Shown here in pieces: positions 60,180 through 64,000 of a stretch of DNA of 64,000 nt. The notes beneath the pieces were generated by a model. It saw nothing but the letters and a program-made list of their open reading frames with translations, made no database searches and was not told the DNA's origin. Location: positions 48,255 to 112,254 of the forward strand of contig CAYPPG010000020.1 in NCBI GenBank assembly GCA_964412555.1. The letters run 5' to 3'. The stretch comes from CAYPPG01 sp964412555 (GTDB lineage Bacteria; Hinthialibacterota; Hinthialibacteria; Hinthialibacterales; Hinthialibacteraceae). A program made the translations under genes and the position numbers. Every line of letters begins with the position of its first letter. The stretch's first letter is position 1.

Positions 60180-61520
60180 ATGAAACAAACACATTCACAA
60201 TCGACACGCCGAGATTTTCTGAAACAAACCTCTGTCGCAACTGCCGCTTTCATGTTCATTTCTCCTCACATTTTGGGACGTGAAAAATCCACCCCACCAA
60301 GCGACAAACTGGCCATTGCCGCTGCCGGTATCGGAGGCCGTGGAGGCCATAATCTCGGTAAATTGGAGGGAGAACAATTCGTTGCCTTTTGTGATGTAGA
60401 CGAGGAACAAGCCGCAAAATCTTTAAACAAATATGAAGGTATCCCCTTTTACCACGACTACCGCGTTATGCTTGATAAGCACCCCGACGTTGATGCCGTC
60501 GCGGTCAGCACTCCGGATCACACCCACGCTGTTATCGCCATGGAAGCCATCCAACGCTGGAAGCATGTGTACTGCGAAAAGCCTCTCGCCCACAACCTTC
60601 ATGAAGTCCGTTGTCTGATGGCCGCCGCGGAAAAACATGGTGTCCAAACCCAGCTCGGTAATCAAGGTCATTCGTATGATGATATCCGAAAATTATGTGA
60701 ATGGGTCTGGGATGGCGCAATCGGGCCGGTGAAAGAAGTGCAGGCGTGGTATACCCGTCCTTACGGCAACGGCAAACCTCGTTCTTCAGAGATTCCGCCG
60801 GTACCGGGATCTTTATCTTGGGACCTCTGGCTTGGTCCCGCTCCGGAACGTCCTTATCATCCCGACTATCTACCTGGTAGCTGGCGCAGTTGGTTGGATT
60901 TCGGCACTGGTGTACTCGGCGACTGGGTCTGCCACATCCTCGATCCGACATTTTGGGCGCTCAAATTGAATGCTCCAATGTGCATAACCGCTACAAACGG
61001 TGAAGGTGTGTACTCCCCTGAACGTTTTCCTCTCTCTTCCTCGATTGAGTACGATTTCCCCGCTCGCGGCGAAATGCCTCCTGTCAAAGTAACTTGGACA
61101 TATGGACAAGAACTCGATCTCCCTCAATTAAAGGACGAGAAATTAGGAGATTGGAACTCGAAAGCGGGTGCTCTTCTCATCGGCGAAAAAGGCTGCATCC
61201 TGCACGGATCTCACGGCGCAGGCAACTGCAAAATTCTTCCCGTATCAAAAGCGAAAGATTACCAGAATCCTCCCGAATTCATCCCCCGTGTCGAAGGCGG
61301 TCACCATCAGGACTGGATTCGCGCCTGCAAAACCGGCAAACCCGCTGGCTCCAATTTCAATTACGGCGGTCCCCTCACCGAACTGGCCCTACTCGGTGTT
61401 ATCGCTACTATTTATGACCAGCAAACACTCGAATGGGACAGCGAAAATGCTCGATTCACCAACAACAGAATCGCAAACCATTACCTCAATCCCCCTTACC
61501 GCGAAGGCTGGTCGTTATAA
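60180..61520 (+). CDS. Tat-exported Gfo/Idh/MocA-family oxidoreductase
   Basis: The signal TRRDFLKQTSVATAAFMFIS is twin-arginine type. The Rossmann part reads IAAAGIGGRGGHNLGKL and FVAFCDVDEEQ. VYCEKPLAHN holds the catalytic Lys, and the substrate domain has FGTGVLGDWVCHIL. It is 446 residues and a paralogue of the protein at 24431-25813 (shared WLGPAPERPY/VRPY, GGPLTE and RFTN motifs near the end). Exported members of this family probably act on sugars at the surface. It stands between the aconitase and GH5 genes. Confidence 0.9.
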   Translation: MKQTHSQSTRRDFLKQTSVATAAFMFISPHILGREKSTPPSDKLAIAAAGIGGRGGHNLGKLEGEQFVAFCDVDEEQAAKSLNKYEGIPFYHDYRVMLDKHPDVDAVAVSTPDHTHAVIAMEAIQRWKHVYCEKPLAHNLHEVRCLMAAAEKHGVQTQLGNQGHSYDDIRKLCEWVWDGAIGPVKEVQAWYTRPYGNGKPRSSEIPPVPGSLSWDLWLGPAPERPYHPDYLPGSWRSWLDFGTGVLGDWVCHILDPTFWALKLNAPMCITATNGEGVYSPERFPLSSSIEYDFPARGEMPPVKVTWTYGQELDLPQLKDEKLGDWNSKAGALLIGEKGCILHGSHGAGNCKILPVSKAKDYQNPPEFIPRVEGGHHQDWIRACKTGKPAGSNFNYGGPLTELALLGVIATIYDQQTLEWDSENARFTNNRIANHYLNPPYREGWSL

Positions 61521-61584
61521 AAGGAAACAGATTTTCAATCAATTGTATAAGTGGTGCATGATGGATCGATTCGCCGAAATCCTC

Positions 61585-62775
61585 CTATTCCCTTACAAAT
61601 TCATTTTTTATAACATCGAATAGAGGATTGTCCCGGCGTTGAATCAATTCTTCATGCGATTTTCCTTCTTCACGGGCTTGCCAGTATTTCCACCCGAGTT
61701 TTTCGGTTCCCAGTTCGTAATCCAGACCGTCCCAATCATGCGCCCGGAATGAATAGAATGCCCAGTGCCATCGATGGTGGTTGAATTTCTCGATCAGATC
61801 CCTTAAATATTCCTTCGCTCCAGCGACACGTCGATCGCATCCGAATTCACCGACTACGATACGATTGGAAGGGATGTGATGGCGTTTGGCCCAGACAATA
61901 GGCGTTTGAAAACGTCTATTCAGTGTTTCGATCGTCCACGGCTTCGTTTTATCGGAAGAGCCAACCGGCATTTTTGATGGATAGGAAAAACGGCTTTTGT
62001 TGATCCGGTAGGTGACAAAAATCCATGGTTCATAAAAATGAAAAGAGTAGAGGATGTTTTTTTCTTTCAGAGGTTGCATATATTGCATTCCTTCCGGGGT
62101 GGCATGGAAACAGCAGTCGAGGAGAATCGGTGTATGGGGATCCACCTCGCGAATCGCTTTCACGACTCGGCGATTAAATCGGTTTAAGTCGGCTGTCCCC
62201 TCCCGATTCTCATCCAACCATTCATGAAATCCATCTCTCCCGGATTCAAAACCGTCCTTGCGGGCGGGATGCGGTTCATTCAAGGGATTGTAAGCAACGA
62301 TTGCCGGATGGTCTTTCAGTTTTCCTGCCAGGTCTTTCCAAAATTGCAAAGCCTGTGTTTGATACCTTTCATCGGTCCATATACGGTAATCGAATTGATA
62401 GTCGTTGTGTTGTCGGAATCGCTGCCCTGGAAGGCTAAACATGGTGAGAACGATTTTCACGCCATAACGATTAGCAATATCCAAAACATGTAACAGCTTT
62501 TCGAGGTCAGGTTTTGGGATCCCTTTGTATTGATCCGCATCCCCGATGAGAAAATCCCGGCGGGCGGCTTTCCAAGTGGCCGGTGATAAGCGGATATATT
62601 CCAATCCAAGTTCACTGGCGGCCTGGAACCATTCTTGGTGGTTTGCTCCCCCTCCTCCATTGGCGCCTTTGCGCTGTGTATCCCAAAAAACCATTTTATC
62701 TTCAGCAGAGAGAAGTGTACTTATACATAAAGACAAGATCGATAAAAATAAACTGGTTTTTCCCCATTGATCCAT
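61585..62775 (-). CDS. exported GH5-like glycoside hydrolase (cellulase fold)
   Basis: This 396-residue protein has a signal peptide (TSLFLSILSLCISTLLSA). Its TIM barrel carries the acid/base Glu in VAYNPLNEPHP and the nucleophile Glu in RIVVGEFGCD, with SFHFYEPWIF between them, all characteristic of family 5. It should cleave a beta-glycan (glucan or mannan type). I start it at ATG 62775, where AGGAGGTG precedes at six bases. It is convergent with the exported oxidoreductase gene. Confidence 0.9.
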   Translation of the reverse strand: MDQWGKTSLFLSILSLCISTLLSAEDKMVFWDTQRKGANGGGGANHQEWFQAASELGLEYIRLSPATWKAARRDFLIGDADQYKGIPKPDLEKLLHVLDIANRYGVKIVLTMFSLPGQRFRQHNDYQFDYRIWTDERYQTQALQFWKDLAGKLKDHPAIVAYNPLNEPHPARKDGFESGRDGFHEWLDENREGTADLNRFNRRVVKAIREVDPHTPILLDCCFHATPEGMQYMQPLKEKNILYSFHFYEPWIFVTYRINKSRFSYPSKMPVGSSDKTKPWTIETLNRRFQTPIVWAKRHHIPSNRIVVGEFGCDRRVAGAKEYLRDLIEKFNHHRWHWAFYSFRAHDWDGLDYELGTEKLGWKYWQAREEGKSHEELIQRRDNPLFDVIKNEFVRE

Positions 62776-62978
62776 AATCGACACCTCCTATGGAACTCGA
62801 ATCGACATTCTTGCGATGTTACGAATATAATGTTGGCGAAAGCTGAATTCATTCGAATACTTATTCGTTTCCTTGTATTTTGTTATATTTATCTTTAAAA
62901 TTTAGTAAAATCCTCATTGACGAAATCATTACAGAATAGTATATTGATAGCATCAACAGCAAATCCGACGATTCATGA

Positions 62979-63932
62979 ATGAATACCGCTATGCAACTTT
63001 TTCTCGATATCCTCACCATCGTAATCCCTGTTTTTGCCGTGATGGTCTTGGGTTTTTTGTTGAAACGCCTTCATTTTATTGATGACGGATTTATTGCCCA
63101 AACCAATCGTTTGCTTTTTGTCGTTTTATTGCCTTTGCTCCTTTTTTATAAGATAGGAACTTCCGACTTCTTGAACAATTTCAATGGAAAACTGGTTGGA
63201 GGGGCTGTCTTGACAATTGCAGTCGGTTTTTTTCTGGCGTATGCCTATACTACTCTGCGCCGCTATTCACCTGCAAAGCAAGGATCCTTCTGCCAGGGTT
63301 CTTTTCGTGGCAATCTTGCCTATGTCGGTTTGGCCGTGGTGTTCAATGCGTATGGAGAAGAGGGATTGACACGCGCGAGTATCTTGATGGGATTCATGGT
63401 TCCTGCCCTCAATTTTTTTTCCATTCTATCTCTTCTGCTTCCTCACCATCAATATACACCCAATGGCTACGGAAAGCTGATCAAAGAAATAGTGTTGAAT
63501 CCGCTGATCATCGCTTCTTTTGCCGGGATCGCATGGAGTTTCGCCGCTATCCCTTTTCCTGCACTGCTGGATCGCAGCTTGAATATCGCAACCAATATGA
63601 CCTTGCCTTTGGCTCTCGTTGCCATCGGCGGGGGCTTCTCCCTCGAAGCATTGAAAGGCGATGTTGTGCGAGCCTCCATCGCCGCAAGTATTAAACTGGT
63701 ATGGCTGCCCCTCATTGGTGCGCTGATTCTTTATCTACTCGATGTCACAAATTTGGACCTCTCCATCGGAGTCCTCATGATCGGCACTCCCACGGCTATG
63801 GTTTCTTACGTCATGGCCTCTCAACTTAAAGGCGATATAGCCCTAGCCAGCTCCATTATCATGTTGACAACCCTCTGTTCCATTTTTACCTTTGTAATCG
63901 CATTGTACCTTTTAAGTTTCTTCTCTCTATAA
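62979..63932 (+). CDS. AEC (auxin efflux carrier)-family permease
   Basis: The 317-residue protein has ten predicted membrane helices in the AEC pattern: ILTIVIPVFAVMVLGFLL, LLFVVLLPLLLFYKI, GSFRGNLAYVGLAVVFN, ALVAIGGGFSLEALKG and GTPTAMVSYVMASQLKGD. Bacterial members move dicarboxylates or amino-acid derivatives. The substrate here is open. Confidence 0.9.
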   Translation: MNTAMQLFLDILTIVIPVFAVMVLGFLLKRLHFIDDGFIAQTNRLLFVVLLPLLLFYKIGTSDFLNNFNGKLVGGAVLTIAVGFFLAYAYTTLRRYSPAKQGSFCQGSFRGNLAYVGLAVVFNAYGEEGLTRASILMGFMVPALNFFSILSLLLPHHQYTPNGYGKLIKEIVLNPLIIASFAGIAWSFAAIPFPALLDRSLNIATNMTLPLALVAIGGGFSLEALKGDVVRASIAASIKLVWLPLIGALILYLLDVTNLDLSIGVLMIGTPTAMVSYVMASQLKGDIALASSIIMLTTLCSIFTFVIALYLLSFFSL

Positions 63933-63986
63933 CTGGGAGCGCAACCTGGGAGCGCGGCCATCCTTGGCCGCATCTTTCAGCGCATT
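63933..63986. repeat. family A palindromic repeat at the right edge
   Basis: CTGGGAGCGCAACCTGGGAGC and GCGGCCATCCTTGGCCGC follow the permease gene. The unit resembles GAGCGCGGGCATCTTGCCCGC at 24274 with a changed stem that still pairs. Confidence 0.8.
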
Positions 63987-64000
63987 AAGTCACTTCCTCA

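Overview
The window reads as chromosomal DNA of an uncultured, probably anaerobic or microaerophilic, diderm bacterium that lives on complex carbohydrates. The evidence is the set of exported proteins: Tat-targeted Gfo/Idh/MocA oxidoreductases, a sulfatase-fold lipoprotein, a GH5 enzyme, a DUF5060 glycosidase and two PulG-type pseudopilins. Low-potential redox enzymes are also present: a DsrMK/HdrDE-like pair, a fused NfnAB, rubrerythrin, and a rubredoxin-glutamate synthase fusion. This mix recalls candidate phyla such as Hydrogenedentota, Hinthialibacterota or Poribacteria, but no rRNA or marker gene fixes the taxon. I found no rRNA, tRNA, CRISPR array or intact insertion sequence.

Layout. 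1-6376 (minus): a likely operon of an Fe-S Rrf2 regulator, a NarI/DsrM-like cytochrome b, a DsrK/HdrD-like Fe-S protein, a PAS histidine kinase and three stand-alone receivers of one subtype. 6860-8877 (minus): a decaying accessory patch with a cut-off DegT aminotransferase and a RloA/RloB-type defence pair whose RloB is short. 9155-18831 (plus): the most unusual block. It holds a pseudopilin, an exported propeller, an ExbB/TolQ-like channel, a DUF2149 protein built like ExbD, a 1328-residue CobN-like protein anchored at both ends, a desulforedoxin-like Cys-rich protein, a small His/Cys-rich exported protein, a YVTN-like propeller and a second pseudopilin. The three-gene core matches hmuS/hmuU/hmuV of Bacteroidetes haem-uptake loci, so I read the block as a proton-motive-force-coupled metallotetrapyrrole (haem-like) dechelatase system with new partners.

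18997-25813: a ferredoxin-type nitrite/sulfite reductase, an alkaline-phosphatase-superfamily lipoprotein with Thr at the nucleophile position, an exported PHP phosphoesterase and a Tat Gfo/Idh/MocA protein. 26074-29140: DUF3800, gene remnants (one RAYT-like, one PBECR-like), a lone HicB, a polysaccharide deacetylase and several palindromic repeats. 29141-32043: a Fur/PerR-type regulator divergent from rubrerythrin, rubredoxin-GOGAT and a ferritin-like gene cut to 44 codons.

32010-43048: a sugar catabolism cluster with an HpcH/HpaI aldolase, an unusual class III aminotransferase-like protein, an FGGY kinase, an L-fucose/arabinose isomerase-like enzyme, a sodium:solute symporter, an amidohydrolase and two Gfo/Idh/MocA proteins. 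43135-48728: a TolB-like propeller, a lipoprotein, MBOAT and AlgX/AlgJ-like proteins (polysaccharide O-acetylation) and a Tat-exported DegT-type PLP protein. 48786-50223: a HigBA-type toxin-antitoxin pair and a Uma2 nuclease-like protein. 50400-63932: a 1036-residue exported protein with CARDB, NfnAB fusion, DUF5060 glycosidase, an Aquifex-type aconitase whose Shine-Dalgarno lies in a hairpin, a Tat Gfo/Idh/MocA, GH5 and an AEC permease. At least five kinds of dispersed palindromic repeat sit between genes and several abut broken genes.
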